NCBI GenBank assembly: GCA_002256935.1 | Contig: NCGL01000008.1 | Coordinates: forward strand, 1 to 62,276 | Source of the DNA: Bdellovibrio sp. 28-41-41 | GTDB taxonomy: Bacteria > Bdellovibrionota > Bdellovibrionia > Bdellovibrionales > Bdellovibrionaceae | DNA: 62,276 nt | Reading direction: 5' to 3' | Shown: positions 9,393 through 18,190 of the stretch, piece after piece | Layout: every line of letters begins with the position of its first letter | How positions within the stretch are numbered: position 1 is the first letter of the stretch | Position numbers and translations under genes: made by a program | The notes under the pieces: model-generated | Told to the model about the DNA's origin: nothing | Seen by the model: the letters and a program-made list of their open reading frames with translations, nothing else | The model's database searches: none

Positions 9393-10827
9393 GATTCTTA
9401 ACCTCGTCCTGAGTGTTATCTTCTAGTAAGTATGGTCTCATTAGAAGCTTAAGTTCATTATGAACTTTCAAATATGATTCTACAATTTCAATTTCGGTTA
9501 GTGGGGCCACTTTTATTTTTTCTGCTAGACACCAGTCTATGTATATACTGACCTTAGGGCTGATTTGGCGTACCCCCATGAACGCTTCATCGCAGGACGC
9601 TAGAATTTTTACAAACCTACCGACACCATTGTCTAGGGCCGATTCCAGTGTTTCAATAATTAGCGAGTTCGTCTGATTCAGCTTTTCTATGCCCTTGAAG
9701 AACACTAAATCTTCGGTCACCGGGTACGGCTCGTTTAGGTAAATGGCTTTTACGAGTGCCCACTCAAAATCATTGATCAAATTAAACTTTAAATCATAAG
9801 CCGGCATGTTCTGAACGGCTTCAATTAGTTGAGGCAACGGCTTTTTGGACAATAACCCCTTGATGGCACTAGCTATCTCTGTCGATTCGACGTGTGAAGG
9901 CTGAATGTTCAGCAACACATAGCTGCCTTTCGTACGGGGACCCGTCTCCCAAAACTTGACGCTTTCAAACGACAAGTTCAAGCATGGCGTCTTGGTCAGA
10001 TTAGTAATTTGAACGCAAAGACTATCGCCACCGACATGAAGAGCCGCATTTTTAATGATGGGGAACAACTCCGAAATCGAAGTTTTGCCCACCAAATTAA
10101 TAATGTCCGTGTGCGAGTTAAACGCGTAAATTTCTGACACTAAATCTTGTTCCTCTTTTGAACCGATCAAAACGACTTTGTAGCCCATGTGGGCACTTAA
10201 GAAGTTTTTGATCACTCGAGCCCAAATGAATGGCGTCAGCGTTTTGTTGGCCGTACTCGCGCCCAATTGAACCGTGATGTAGCTGTCTTTAATCGGAGAA
10301 CTAAATGTGAAACCCACTGGGTACGCGAAATCGTCGCTGTCTAAATCTATTCCTATCATGCTGGCAAAAATATCAATCAAATGGAATCGATTGTGTTTCT
10401 CTACTCCTACCTGTGAGAAATAATAAGCCGAAATAGCATCGGTCAGAGCAAAACTGGAATCAGAAAAACGCGTGTAACCAAATGTCTCTTTCGCCGTTTG
10501 ACCAAGATAGTAAGTAAAGTAACTGGAAACGGGGGAAAACGATAAGTTCACCACCGTATCAAATTTTTTTGCCTGAAGTGCATCCAAAAAAGTACCTAAG
10601 CATTCCACCCCGTCTTCAATAGAATCCATCAGCTTTTCGAAAACTGCTGGGGTGTTAAGCTTGTGAACCTGATGTACACATTCCAGCCCCTCGAGCGCGC
10701 TTGCAAAACGCTCTCGAACTAGAAAGTGTATCTCGGCTTCGGGGTATTTGCGCTTCATTGCCCTGGCAATTGGCCAGGACATGTAAATGTCACCGAGTCT
10801 TGCTAGTTGAATTATTAATATTTTCAT
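9385..10827 (-). CDS. GT9-family (heptosyltransferase-like) glycosyltransferase with C-terminal extension
   Basis: The 480-residue protein begins ILIIQLARLGDIYMSWP, the classic N-terminal Rossmann start of ADP-heptose:LPS heptosyltransferases (GT9). The second domain has QLGAS.NKTLTPFIW, VLIGSKEE and the sugar-nucleotide site region HVGGDSLCVQI. About 130 residues follow the GT-B fold (about 350-480), which ordinary heptosyltransferases lack. The gene sits in a chain with a second GT9 gene, a Maf-like gene and fliT/fliS/fliD, not with LPS core genes. A protein acceptor such as flagellin is therefore plausible, but inferred. The start overlaps the small gene at 10790-10993. Confidence 0.8.
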   Translation of the reverse strand: MKILIIQLARLGDIYMSWPIARAMKRKYPEAEIHFLVRERFASALEGLECVHQVHKLNTPAVFEKLMDSIEDGVECLGTFLDALQAKKFDTVVNLSFSPVSSYFTYYLGQTAKETFGYTRFSDSSFALTDAISAYYFSQVGVEKHNRFHLIDIFASMIGIDLDSDDFAYPVGFTFSSPIKDSYITVQLGASTANKTLTPFIWARVIKNFLSAHMGYKVVLIGSKEEQDLVSEIYAFNSHTDIINLVGKTSISELFPIIKNAALHVGGDSLCVQITNLTKTPCLNLSFESVKFWETGPRTKGSYVLLNIQPSHVESTEIASAIKGLLSKKPLPQLIEAVQNMPAYDLKFNLINDFEWALVKAIYLNEPYPVTEDLVFFKGIEKLNQTNSLIIETLESALDNGVGRFVKILASCDEAFMGVRQISPKVSIYIDWCLAEKIKVAPLTEIEIVESYLKVHNELKLLMRPYLLEDNTQDEVKNHG

Positions 10828-10993
10828 TTAAATTTTGTTCCTTTATGATTTCAAGCAAAGACCTTTGCAAAAGATTAACCTTAGAGAACCCTTCATTTTT
10901 ATAGGTCTCTAACATCAAGGCTCTTAGCTCGCGTTCCTTTTCAACCAATTTTTCTATAACGACAGATTGGTTTGGTTTGTTTTTTGATTCCAT
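10790..10993 (-). CDS. Small helical protein between two GT9 genes
   Basis: This 67-residue frame is charged and predicted largely helical, with a heptad-like EKLVEKERELRALMLE segment. It overlaps the upstream GT9 gene by 40 bp and the downstream one by 38 bp, consistent with translational coupling in a compact operon. It is too short to assign. It may be a small partner of one glycosyltransferase, or a chance frame. Without it there would be a 126-bp gap between two tightly packed genes, which favours a real gene. Confidence 0.5.
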   Translation of the reverse strand: MESKNKPNQSVVIEKLVEKERELRALMLETYKNEGFSKVNLLQRSLLEIIKEQNLNENINNSTSKTR

Positions 10994-12030
10994 TTTTCTC
11001 CTTGCTGCGCTTGAACACGCAGAACGCCTAGGTTTCCATCTTGTTTTATCGTCACCATTGGAAAACGTGTTAGTTGGGAATTCTCAATCCATTCACCAAC
11101 AAACTGATTTAGTTCATTAAAATTAATTTTATCCTGACATTGATTACGGCCATAAGGACAAGCCACCGAATGCATACACGGTCTACAGTCCATATCGGCA
11201 CTAAATATGAAATTGCCTTCTTGGTATGCTGCATTTTTGATCCAATGGCTGCTACCTACTGAAATCTCTACCGTTGGCACTTGGAAAAGTGCCGCAAAAT
11301 GTTTAATTGAAGTATCTAAAGACACCAGTTTTGTTTCGCTGTTCAACACATGGCTGAGTTCCGTGAAATTACATACGAAGATTTCCGACATTTGAAAGAC
11401 TTGCTGTAACTGTTTCGCTTCTTTTCTAGATCCTATCACTGCCAAATCAATAGTAGGATAGTCGGCACGAATACCTTCCACTAGGCTTTTCCAACGAGCA
11501 AGATCGATATTTTTTTTCGCATCGCTCGTAGTGACCTGAAATAGCAACCTTTGAGTTCCGGAATTGACTGATTCCTTCGGCACTACATCTAACCCATGAA
11601 CTGATTTTAGTTTATCAACCAGGTGCACCGATTCTGATGGATTCAAATATTCATGGATCATTTTCTTTTCTGTGTCTGAATAGGCAAAGTTAGCATCAAT
11701 TAATCTTAGAAATGCAGATGACTGCGCCTGTAATGACAGATCTACAATTCGATCGTATTTTTCCGACCGGAATTGTTTTACTAGTTTTCTTAAACTCCAA
11801 AACGGATAAACCAACGGTGTATTGAATTGGTTGATTCTGTTTTGATATTCAAATCTCGGCAGAACAAAATGCTGGAACTGCGCGTTCATACGCATCAGGT
11901 CCAACGGGATTAAATCGTTAACGACCACATGCACCTCGGCCAAAGGATGAGCCTTAGCCCAAGCCTGAACCACTAACATATGCTGAATGTAATCGCCGAT
12001 CCGCGATAGAGACGCGAAAAGAATCTTCAT
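10954..12030 (-). CDS. GT9-family glycosyltransferase with four-Cys finger
   Basis: The 358-residue protein starts ILFASLSRIGDYIQHMLV, a GT9 N-terminus, and has the second-domain features LAVIGSRKEAKQL and SLDTSIKHFAALFQVPTVEI. Near the C-terminus lies a compact cysteine motif, C282-x2-C285-x5-C291-x6-C298. This looks like a metal-binding finger, as known in the bacterial autotransporter heptosyltransferase family, which modifies proteins rather than LPS. It overlaps the Maf-like gene upstream by 4 bp. A role in flagellin O-glycosylation is inferred from motif and context; the donor sugar is unknown. Confidence 0.8.
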   Translation of the reverse strand: MKILFASLSRIGDYIQHMLVVQAWAKAHPLAEVHVVVNDLIPLDLMRMNAQFQHFVLPRFEYQNRINQFNTPLVYPFWSLRKLVKQFRSEKYDRIVDLSLQAQSSAFLRLIDANFAYSDTEKKMIHEYLNPSESVHLVDKLKSVHGLDVVPKESVNSGTQRLLFQVTTSDAKKNIDLARWKSLVEGIRADYPTIDLAVIGSRKEAKQLQQVFQMSEIFVCNFTELSHVLNSETKLVSLDTSIKHFAALFQVPTVEISVGSSHWIKNAAYQEGNFIFSADMDCRPCMHSVACPYGRNQCQDKINFNELNQFVGEWIENSQLTRFPMVTIKQDGNLGVLRVQAQQGEKWNQKTNQTNLSL

Positions 12031-12635
12031 TTCATGAATTCCCCGAAATAGTCCAACACCTGAGAATCCAAATGTCCTGTGCTGGTATTTGCTAAAACTA
12101 AATTTTTAAGTGTTAGGAAATTTTTCTTTTCCTCCCAGAGGGACGACTGGAATTCTAATTGGCTGTCAGAATTTTGTAAGTATTGAGACAACGTCGTCAC
12201 TTCACGCATCAACATGGCGCTATGAAGCTTCTCGTAACTAGATTCCATACCCTGCCAACCGGAGCGAAACGGCATAATCTCTGGAACTTTCTCATCCAGA
12301 AACTGAAACATGCTTTTATAAAATACAGAATCTTGGTTGGCATTGATTCCATACAGAGCTAACTTCTGAGTGCGCCTAAATTTGTCTTCCAAGTGTTCTA
12401 AAATCTCTGACCGAAACTCAAACACATGAACGAAAATATGTGGATACTTTAACTTTAATAGTTCGATATGGTAGCCACCGCCACCACCCAAAACCAAAAC
12501 ATCTTTGGCTTGTTTCAAATCGAATTGTGCCAGCCATTTTTCAGATTCTGACAATGGTCGCTGATACGAACACAAAAATAAATTTCCAGATTGCGGGATA
12601 ACTTTCCCGTCCTTATTTACTAGAAACTGAATCAT
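12027..12635 (-). CDS. Rossmann-fold protein, Maf (motility accessory)- or methyltransferase-like
   Basis: The 202-residue protein has a dinucleotide/SAM-type glycine loop (VLVLGGGGGYHIELLK, about residues 45-60) followed by an acidic strand end (VHVFEFRSEIL). This GYH-containing loop resembles the N-terminal domain of motility accessory factors (Maf, flagellin glycosylation), though a class I methyltransferase is also possible. It is shorter than full Maf proteins and lacks their central catalytic part. It overlaps the TPR gene by 23 bp and the GT9 gene by 4 bp. Function by context: flagellin modification. Confidence 0.65.
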   Translation of the reverse strand: MIQFLVNKDGKVIPQSGNLFLCSYQRPLSESEKWLAQFDLKQAKDVLVLGGGGGYHIELLKLKYPHIFVHVFEFRSEILEHLEDKFRRTQKLALYGINANQDSVFYKSMFQFLDEKVPEIMPFRSGWQGMESSYEKLHSAMLMREVTTLSQYLQNSDSQLEFQSSLWEEKKNFLTLKNLVLANTSTGHLDSQVLDYFGEFMK

Positions 12636-13617
12636 GCGTGACCCCTCGCTCTTTAACGTTAATAAACTGTGTTATTTTGTTGTATAGCTCTTGGTTTTTA
12701 GTGTTTTGAGGATTCCAAAGGTATGACTTCAGCGATTCAAGCTGTGCCCGCTGAAAATCGTTTCGTTTAATAAAAATATGAATTAACAAATGTGAAATTT
12801 GCTCATCAAAATTTTCGCCTTCTAGAAACGTAATCAGCGCATTTTGGCAGAATTCAAGCTGTGAATCCGATTCTGCCAAATCATTTAGCAGAATAAGAGC
12901 CGTACGGTTCATAGGATCCACGTCGATCGCTTTTGTCAGATTAGACCAACTTAAATCTCTATCACCAAATTCCAAATGTACCATCGCTAAACCTACCCAT
13001 GCTTTATCGTTTTTTTGATTTTTGTTAATTGCTTCCCTTAGATAGAAAAGACTTTGTGTTATATCTTTTTTCAAATATTCAAGGACACCCAAGTTAACCA
13101 AAAGAGTGTCATCCGTAGAATTTATCACGTACGCTTTATGGAAATACTCTTGCGCCAGATCGAATTCTTTTTCTTTCAAGTATACGCAGCCAATATTTTT
13201 ATAAGTCTCAAATAATAGAGTTTCATCTTCTACCAACTGAGACAGAACATCGAAAAGTTGGGCTAGTGCCATGTCGTTATGCTCATTAGCCACATAGATT
13301 CGTGCTAACTCGATACTCTTTTCTGGAGTGTATAAAATTCTCTGAGAGGCCTCTAACAGACTTAGACTCTCTTCACGTAGTCCAATTTGAAATAGCGCCT
13401 TACGACACAGATCAATCAAATGGACGTTGAAAGAATCCATATTCAAGCTTTCTCGAAGCAATATCAATGCGTCATTAAAGTCGTTGAAGTTGAAAAGTAT
13501 TTTTGCATTATGAAATAACAGAGCTACCGTCTCATTAGTAAAGCGAGGCGAACCACTTTTATAGACAGTTCCCGCAGGAATCACAGAATTTTGACTACGA
13601 TAATAATTTACTTCCAA
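12613..13617 (-). CDS. TPR protein heading the glycosyltransferase chain
   Basis: The 334-residue protein consists mainly of tetratricopeptide repeats. Clear ones include GCVYLKEKEFDLAQEYFHKA, LGVLEYLKKDITQSLFYLREA and LAMVHLEFGDRDLSWSNLTKA, with helical-hairpin spacing from about residue 30 to 310. TPR proteins hold partner proteins; in glycosylation clusters they often present the acceptor. It starts at a TTG at 13617 with a weak AGGGA site. No signal peptide is present, so it is cytoplasmic. It is the first gene of the chain that contains both GT9 enzymes. Confidence 0.8.
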   Translation of the reverse strand: MEVNYYRSQNSVIPAGTVYKSGSPRFTNETVALLFHNAKILFNFNDFNDALILLRESLNMDSFNVHLIDLCRKALFQIGLREESLSLLEASQRILYTPEKSIELARIYVANEHNDMALAQLFDVLSQLVEDETLLFETYKNIGCVYLKEKEFDLAQEYFHKAYVINSTDDTLLVNLGVLEYLKKDITQSLFYLREAINKNQKNDKAWVGLAMVHLEFGDRDLSWSNLTKAIDVDPMNRTALILLNDLAESDSQLEFCQNALITFLEGENFDEQISHLLIHIFIKRNDFQRAQLESLKSYLWNPQNTKNQELYNKITQFINVKERGVTHDSVSSK

Positions 13618-13711
13618 TTGTCCCTACCACTTTGTGTTTAAAAGAAAAGATGCTTAATAGATATAGGAGAGCAATCGAAGTGCCATTTGAAATCATTTTA
13701 ATTAAACTTGA

Positions 13712-13810
13712 ATGCTAGACCCTACAATGAACATTGACTCTTCACTACCGAAGTCGGGTCAAAAATTAGACGAAGAAGACTGGACCGAAAGCCCAATCTT
13801 CATGCAATAG
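13712..13810 (+). CDS. Possible 32-residue acidic peptide
   Basis: A short plus-strand frame fills the gap between the TPR gene and the fliT-like gene, ending 2 bp before the convergent fliT-like stop. It is acidic (ending LDEEDWTESPIFMQ) with normal codon use. There is no clear ribosome site at the first ATG (13712) or the second (13727). It could be a real micropeptide or chance; conservation would decide. Confidence 0.25.
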   Translation: MLDPTMNIDSSLPKSGQKLDEEDWTESPIFMQ

Positions 13811-13812
13811 AG

Positions 13813-14232
13813 CTATAGTTCTTCTTCACCCAAAGCTTCTTTAAACACGGGAACTTTGTAAGCGGAAATAACTTTCTTACCGTTACGAACTTCTTTCAGT
13901 TCGGCGATAATCGAATTTTTAGCGGCTTCGATGCAAGACAAAATATCGATATCTTGTTCAAGAATTTTTTGAACGAACGTGTCTTTCAACGATAAACATT
14001 CTTTTAATTTTTGAATACCAAGCATAGATTCTTCAGTCGTAGCGTTGGATACAACCTGAATTTCCTGATCGATATATTTCAAAATTTCTAAAATATTTTC
14101 ACGAGCGTCATAGAACTCATTAATTTGCTCAAAGCGATTTCTTAGAAATTGCTCAAGATGAGTTTCATTGACAGTATAGAATTTTTCTAAGAAATGATTC
14201 TTCTGGTCCATCAGGTCTAATAATCTTTTCAT
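13813..14232 (-). CDS. FliT/FlgN-like flagellar chaperone
   Basis: The 139-residue protein is predicted all-helical. Its length, coiled-coil character and place directly downstream of fliS match FliT-type export chaperones, which hold FliD in the cytosol before secretion. Sequence similarity to FliT is weak, as is usual for this family, so the call rests on context. A strong GAGGGGAG site precedes the ATG. It is the last gene of fliD-fliS-fliT. Confidence 0.65.
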   Translation of the reverse strand: MKRLLDLMDQKNHFLEKFYTVNETHLEQFLRNRFEQINEFYDARENILEILKYIDQEIQVVSNATTEESMLGIQKLKECLSLKDTFVQKILEQDIDILSCIEAAKNSIIAELKEVRNGKKVISAYKVPVFKEALGEEEL

Positions 14233-14249
14233 TCTCCCCTCCTCTTTCC

Positions 14250-14642
14250 CTATTTTTGATTGTCTGTATTTTGTTTAATTTTTTCGATCGCGGCTTGCCA
14301 TCCTTCATAAAGATTCTCTAAAATCTTTAGATTTTCTCGCAAGGGCGCCACTTCATTTTTGAAATTGGCTTTTGTGTACTGGTCCATCATAAAAATATAG
14401 AGTGCTTCTAAGTTTTTAGAGATGTCGCCGCCCACTTTATGATCAAGCGTATTGTTCAATTCCATGACGATGTCGTAAGCTCGGCCGATGTAGTATCCTT
14501 TATCAGCGATCTTTTTTTCCTCAAGACCCCTAATCGCTAGCTTGGTAAATTTAATGGCACCTTCATAAAGCATAAGTAAGATCTTTTCTCTGGATGCTGT
14601 TTGTACGGAATTGTTTTTGTACTTCTGGTATGCATTTTTCAT
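14250..14642 (-). CDS. fliS: Flagellar export chaperone FliS
   Basis: The protein begins MKNAYQKYKNNSV, the standard FliS start, and contains the family segments REKILLMLYEGAIKF and a helical bundle of about 130 residues. FliS binds the C-terminal helices of flagellin and prevents early polymerisation. I place the start at ATG 14642 because a GAGG site lies upstream and family members start here. An upstream GTG at 14654 would add four residues. It lies between fliD and the fliT-like gene on the same strand. Confidence 0.93.
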   Translation of the reverse strand: MKNAYQKYKNNSVQTASREKILLMLYEGAIKFTKLAIRGLEEKKIADKGYYIGRAYDIVMELNNTLDHKVGGDISKNLEALYIFMMDQYTKANFKNEVAPLRENLKILENLYEGWQAAIEKIKQNTDNQK

Positions 14643-14721
14643 TTTAACATTCACCTCGTCGCTGTATGTTGTGCTTTGCTGTTGTAGATTGGTCGGTCCT
14701 TATTTCATTTTTTGTTTTCAT

Positions 14722-16101
14722 CTATTGTCCCGGCGCCTTGGCACCAGCGGCCATACTCGCTACGGCAGCGCCTTGCTGATTTATCTTCGACATCTTTTGT
14801 TCTAGATCCGCGAATTTTTTACGCAAAGAATCTTCTTTCTTTTCTAACTGACGTTCTTTCTGATCGATTTGCGTATTGAAACGATTGATTTTTTCTTGAA
14901 TACCTTTTTTACGATTTGCCAAGACGCCGAACGCAGGATTTTGCAAATTTCCTAATTCGCGTTTAAGAGTTGGAATAAAGCCAGTCGCCAAACCATCTCC
15001 GCGGAAGAAATTTGAAACATCTTGCGGCGCTGCACTTAATGTCTTGTTAAATTTTTCTTGGGTGAAGTTCAAGGTACCGTTACGGTTGAACTCAATCCCT
15101 AACTGATTCAAGTTTTGGATACGTGAGCCCACGCCCATTTGGGGTGCTAAGATAATACGTCGTAACGTATTCTCAACCTGACGGCTCATAGAATCGCCGC
15201 CTAATGGCCCAAGCGCCTCTTTACCGTTGGCACCCTTCTGAAGCTTAGACTGATTTTGAATAAAGCCGAGCGCCCCATTATACGCATCTACGAATGCCTT
15301 AATTTTTCCAGACACCGCTTCCATGTTTTCTTTTACAGTGAGCCGGATTTCTTGGCCTGGCGAAGCCTTTTTCAAATTAAGCGTAACTCCAGGAATAAGA
15401 TCATTCACTACATTGCTCGGTGTTTCGATTTCGAAACCGTCCAGTTTTAATTTTGCATTTTGCGCTTCGCGTGCCTTATCGAAATACATGTCTTGATCAC
15501 CATCAAGAAGGTAAATCGTTGGAAATTCTACTGCGTTGCCGTCCCCAGTTTTTAATCCGGAAACCACCATGCGGTAGGGATTTTCCTTATCTTTGTTGTC
15601 TTCGATAACCGTTGCGCGCATGCCGATATTAGATGCATTAATTTGCGCCGCCACGCCGGTTAAAGTCGAATTCTTGCCGTTGATGTAAACTTCTTTCTGT
15701 CCGTCTGGCGTATTGAATTTAATGTAACCCACACCCATTTGCGTTTTGTCTTTGTCAGGGAAGCCATTTGAAATGGCGCCTGGTTTTTGCGCCAACTGCA
15801 TCACCTCAAGTGAATACTCGCCATTTACACTGGCTGCCGAGTCAACAGCACCATCGATAATGTTTGGATCACCTGAGATCAACTGCGTGTCAGTAAAACC
15901 TTTTGTATTCGTAAGCTCGCCAAGATTTTTGGTAATGTCGCCGACTTTGGTTTCTAAATCGGTAACTAACTTCAAGCTGTCTTCTTGCTTTACCTTCTTG
16001 CCTTCAATTTGCTTCAGGGGAATACGTTCAGCTTCGACCAATTGGTCGACGATGTTCGGTGGTAAACCGGAAGCCATCCCTGTTATTCGTATTCCTGCCA
16101 T
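14722..16101 (-). CDS. fliD: Flagellar hook-associated protein 2 (filament cap)
   Basis: The 459-residue protein has the FliD N-terminal domain (GIRITGMASGLPPNIVDQLVEAERIP) and the C-terminal domain with VDAYNGALGFI, GDSMSRQVENTLRR and a terminal coiled coil (about 395-445). FliD forms the cap at the filament tip and promotes flagellin assembly. The mid domain is short compared with enterobacterial FliD. The gene leads the fliD-fliS-fliT set. The upstream gap to the divergent aspartokinase gene is about 110 bp and should hold both promoters; no good sigma-28 site was seen there. Confidence 0.95.
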   Translation of the reverse strand: MAGIRITGMASGLPPNIVDQLVEAERIPLKQIEGKKVKQEDSLKLVTDLETKVGDITKNLGELTNTKGFTDTQLISGDPNIIDGAVDSAASVNGEYSLEVMQLAQKPGAISNGFPDKDKTQMGVGYIKFNTPDGQKEVYINGKNSTLTGVAAQINASNIGMRATVIEDNKDKENPYRMVVSGLKTGDGNAVEFPTIYLLDGDQDMYFDKAREAQNAKLKLDGFEIETPSNVVNDLIPGVTLNLKKASPGQEIRLTVKENMEAVSGKIKAFVDAYNGALGFIQNQSKLQKGANGKEALGPLGGDSMSRQVENTLRRIILAPQMGVGSRIQNLNQLGIEFNRNGTLNFTQEKFNKTLSAAPQDVSNFFRGDGLATGFIPTLKRELGNLQNPAFGVLANRKKGIQEKINRFNTQIDQKERQLEKKEDSLRKKFADLEQKMSKINQQGAAVASMAAGAKAPGQ

Positions 16102-16214
16102 ATAGTATTCCCTTTAAGAACTGAAGATTACCTTTAAACTAAGATTAACAGAGCTGTTTCATTTTTTTTGAGTCAATAATTTGACTTTTGCATTTTACTT
16201 TCTATTCTAGACTA

Positions 16215-17477
16215 GTGAGTAAACTAAAGAACATCGTCGTAAAAAAATATGGAGGCGCTACCGTCGCGACTCCAGAGAAAATCAAAGGCATCGCAAAGTC
16301 GCTGATAGCGGAATTATCTGCCGGGCACACTTTGGTCGTTGTCGTATCGGCAATGGGTAAAACCACTAATAGTTTGATAGAGTTAGCTTCGCAAATTTCA
16401 TCACGTCCGAACCAACGAGAGATGGACATGTTACTGTCGGTCGGGGAAAGAATTTCCATGTCCCTTTTGTCGATGTCTATCCAAGATCTAGGCAAACAGG
16501 CGATCAGCCTCACCGGAAGCCAAGCGGGAATCTTGACGAATTCAGATCACGAAAATGCGCAGATCATCGACCTTAGGCCCTTTCGAGTCGTTAATGAATT
16601 AGAGAAAAACAAAATTATAGTCCTGGCTGGGTTCCAAGGAGTCGATCCAAACACCAAGGAAATTACAACTCTGGGCCGCGGTGGCAGCGACACAACAGCA
16701 GTTTCTGTAGCTAGCGGACTGAATGCAACTATTTGTGAAATTTTAAAAGATGTTCCGAGTGTATTTTCTGCTGATCCTAAAAAAATAAAATCGTCAAAAG
16801 TTTTATCAGAACTTTCTTATGAGCAAATGATGGATATGACATTTTGGGGAGCCAAAGTTCTGCACTACCGTTCTGTAGAATTAGCGGCGGTCAAAGGCGT
16901 AGCGCTTTACATCGGACCATCTGAAGGCAACCACTCTAAACAAGGTACGTACATTCGCTCGTATACAAATCCAAAGGAATTCAAAGTGATCCAAGAGAAA
17001 TTAAAAAATAAAATGGAAACAGCACAAGTTCTTTCAATCAATACCATCGAAACTGTTTTCAAAATAAAGATGAAAACAAAATCTATTCACGCCGATTACA
17101 CTCAATTGAAAGAATTATTTAAAAAGAACGAGATTATTTTTCCCCAAATTTTATCAGTCGATTCTAGTGATTCAGAGAACACTTTGTATATTACTGCGCC
17201 CGAAGAAATGCTTTCAATGATTAAAAAAATTCCAGCGACTAAAGATATGGAAATTTCAGATGGTATTTCTACCGTTTGCCTGACATGCACTGGTGTGCCG
17301 ACGTTTGAAACTCAATCTCAGATTTCAAAAAAATTAGGGGACCTTAAAATCAGTCCCCTTAAAATTCAAATGAGTGCGTTGAGCGTGATTCTTTTCATCG
17401 AAAAGAATCAGTTATCTAAGGCCGTTGAAGGCCTGCATGAACTTATTGACGGCCTTGCTGAGCCAACTGTTGGTTAA
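16215..17477 (+). CDS. Aspartate kinase
   Basis: This enzyme phosphorylates aspartate, the first step to lysine, threonine, methionine and DAP. The N-terminus has VVKKYGGATVATPEKI, then VVVVSAMGKTTNSL, GRGGSDTTAVSVA and VFSADPKKI, with two C-terminal ACT regions for allosteric control. Start GTG 16215 places the kinase motif near the N-terminus as in the family; a TTG at 16188 would add nine residues. The usual KFGGTSV core reads KYGGATV here, a divergence worth noting. Asd, the next pathway enzyme, is encoded at 28343-29362 and is not linked. Confidence 0.88.
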   Translation: MSKLKNIVVKKYGGATVATPEKIKGIAKSLIAELSAGHTLVVVVSAMGKTTNSLIELASQISSRPNQREMDMLLSVGERISMSLLSMSIQDLGKQAISLTGSQAGILTNSDHENAQIIDLRPFRVVNELEKNKIIVLAGFQGVDPNTKEITTLGRGGSDTTAVSVASGLNATICEILKDVPSVFSADPKKIKSSKVLSELSYEQMMDMTFWGAKVLHYRSVELAAVKGVALYIGPSEGNHSKQGTYIRSYTNPKEFKVIQEKLKNKMETAQVLSINTIETVFKIKMKTKSIHADYTQLKELFKKNEIIFPQILSVDSSDSENTLYITAPEEMLSMIKKIPATKDMEISDGISTVCLTCTGVPTFETQSQISKKLGDLKISPLKIQMSALSVILFIEKNQLSKAVEGLHELIDGLAEPTVG

Positions 17478-18120
17478 TTGAATTGCAAAAAGCGCGAGAA
17501 TCTTGCGGAGTATTCGTATTTTGGCATTGTTGACCAGGTTGCTTCAAAGAAGAAATGTTGCCACCTAATTCATTGCAGTTCATTCCACCAGTGTAGATCA
17601 TTTTCTGACCTGTGCAATTTTGACTCGTGTAAAATTCAAATGTCATCGTAGTTCCGCCAGTGCCAGCCCCTGGAGTTGTATTTGTCGCCGAACCAATACG
17701 AGTGAACGCCAATTGTTTTTGCTCGTCCATTTGGATAAATAGTTCATCACCATTTACAGAGTAATTAAGAACAGTGTCTTTTTTGAAATCGATTGAGCAG
17801 TTACCAGATCCAGTAGTTCTAGATTCTAAGAATGTGATCGTGTTTGCGGTTAATTTGATACCAACTTCAGCTTCAACAGATTGGTTGTTTTCACATTTAC
17901 CAACTAATTTCATACGAGAATCTGAAATGAATAGGCTTAAAGTGTCGCCGTCTGACCATTGACCTTTTGCGGTACCCGCTACGTTTGTAAAGGCCGAGTT
18001 ATCAGTTTTAGTGTTGCCGCCAGCACCAGTGCCTGTACCATCGCCGCCGCCACCACCGCTAGAACATGAAATTGAAAATGCGAGTGCTGCTGCTAAGATT
18101 GAACGTAAAACTAAAGTCAT
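17443..18120 (-). CDS. Hypothetical lipoprotein
   Basis: The 225-residue protein has a signal peptide ending in a lipobox (S-I-S-C) followed by a Gly-rich linker. The middle (about 45-140) looks like a small beta domain (KGQWSDGDTLSLFI...). The C-terminal 70 residues contain four spaced Cys (NCTGQ, MNCNELGG, QQCQNTN, FCNSI), probably two disulfides. I do not recognise a family. Its 3' end overlaps the aspartokinase gene tail-to-tail by 35 bp. Confidence 0.7.
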   Translation of the reverse strand: MTLVLRSILAAALAFSISCSSGGGGGDGTGTGAGGNTKTDNSAFTNVAGTAKGQWSDGDTLSLFISDSRMKLVGKCENNQSVEAEVGIKLTANTITFLESRTTGSGNCSIDFKKDTVLNYSVNGDELFIQMDEQKQLAFTRIGSATNTTPGAGTGGTTMTFEFYTSQNCTGQKMIYTGGMNCNELGGNISSLKQPGQQCQNTNTPQDSRAFCNSINQQLAQQGRQ

Positions 18121-18190
18121 TAAAATCCCCCTGTGTAAGAATAATTAAGCTACACAGAGGTGATAAAAGAATCTAATTACTAAATCAAAC

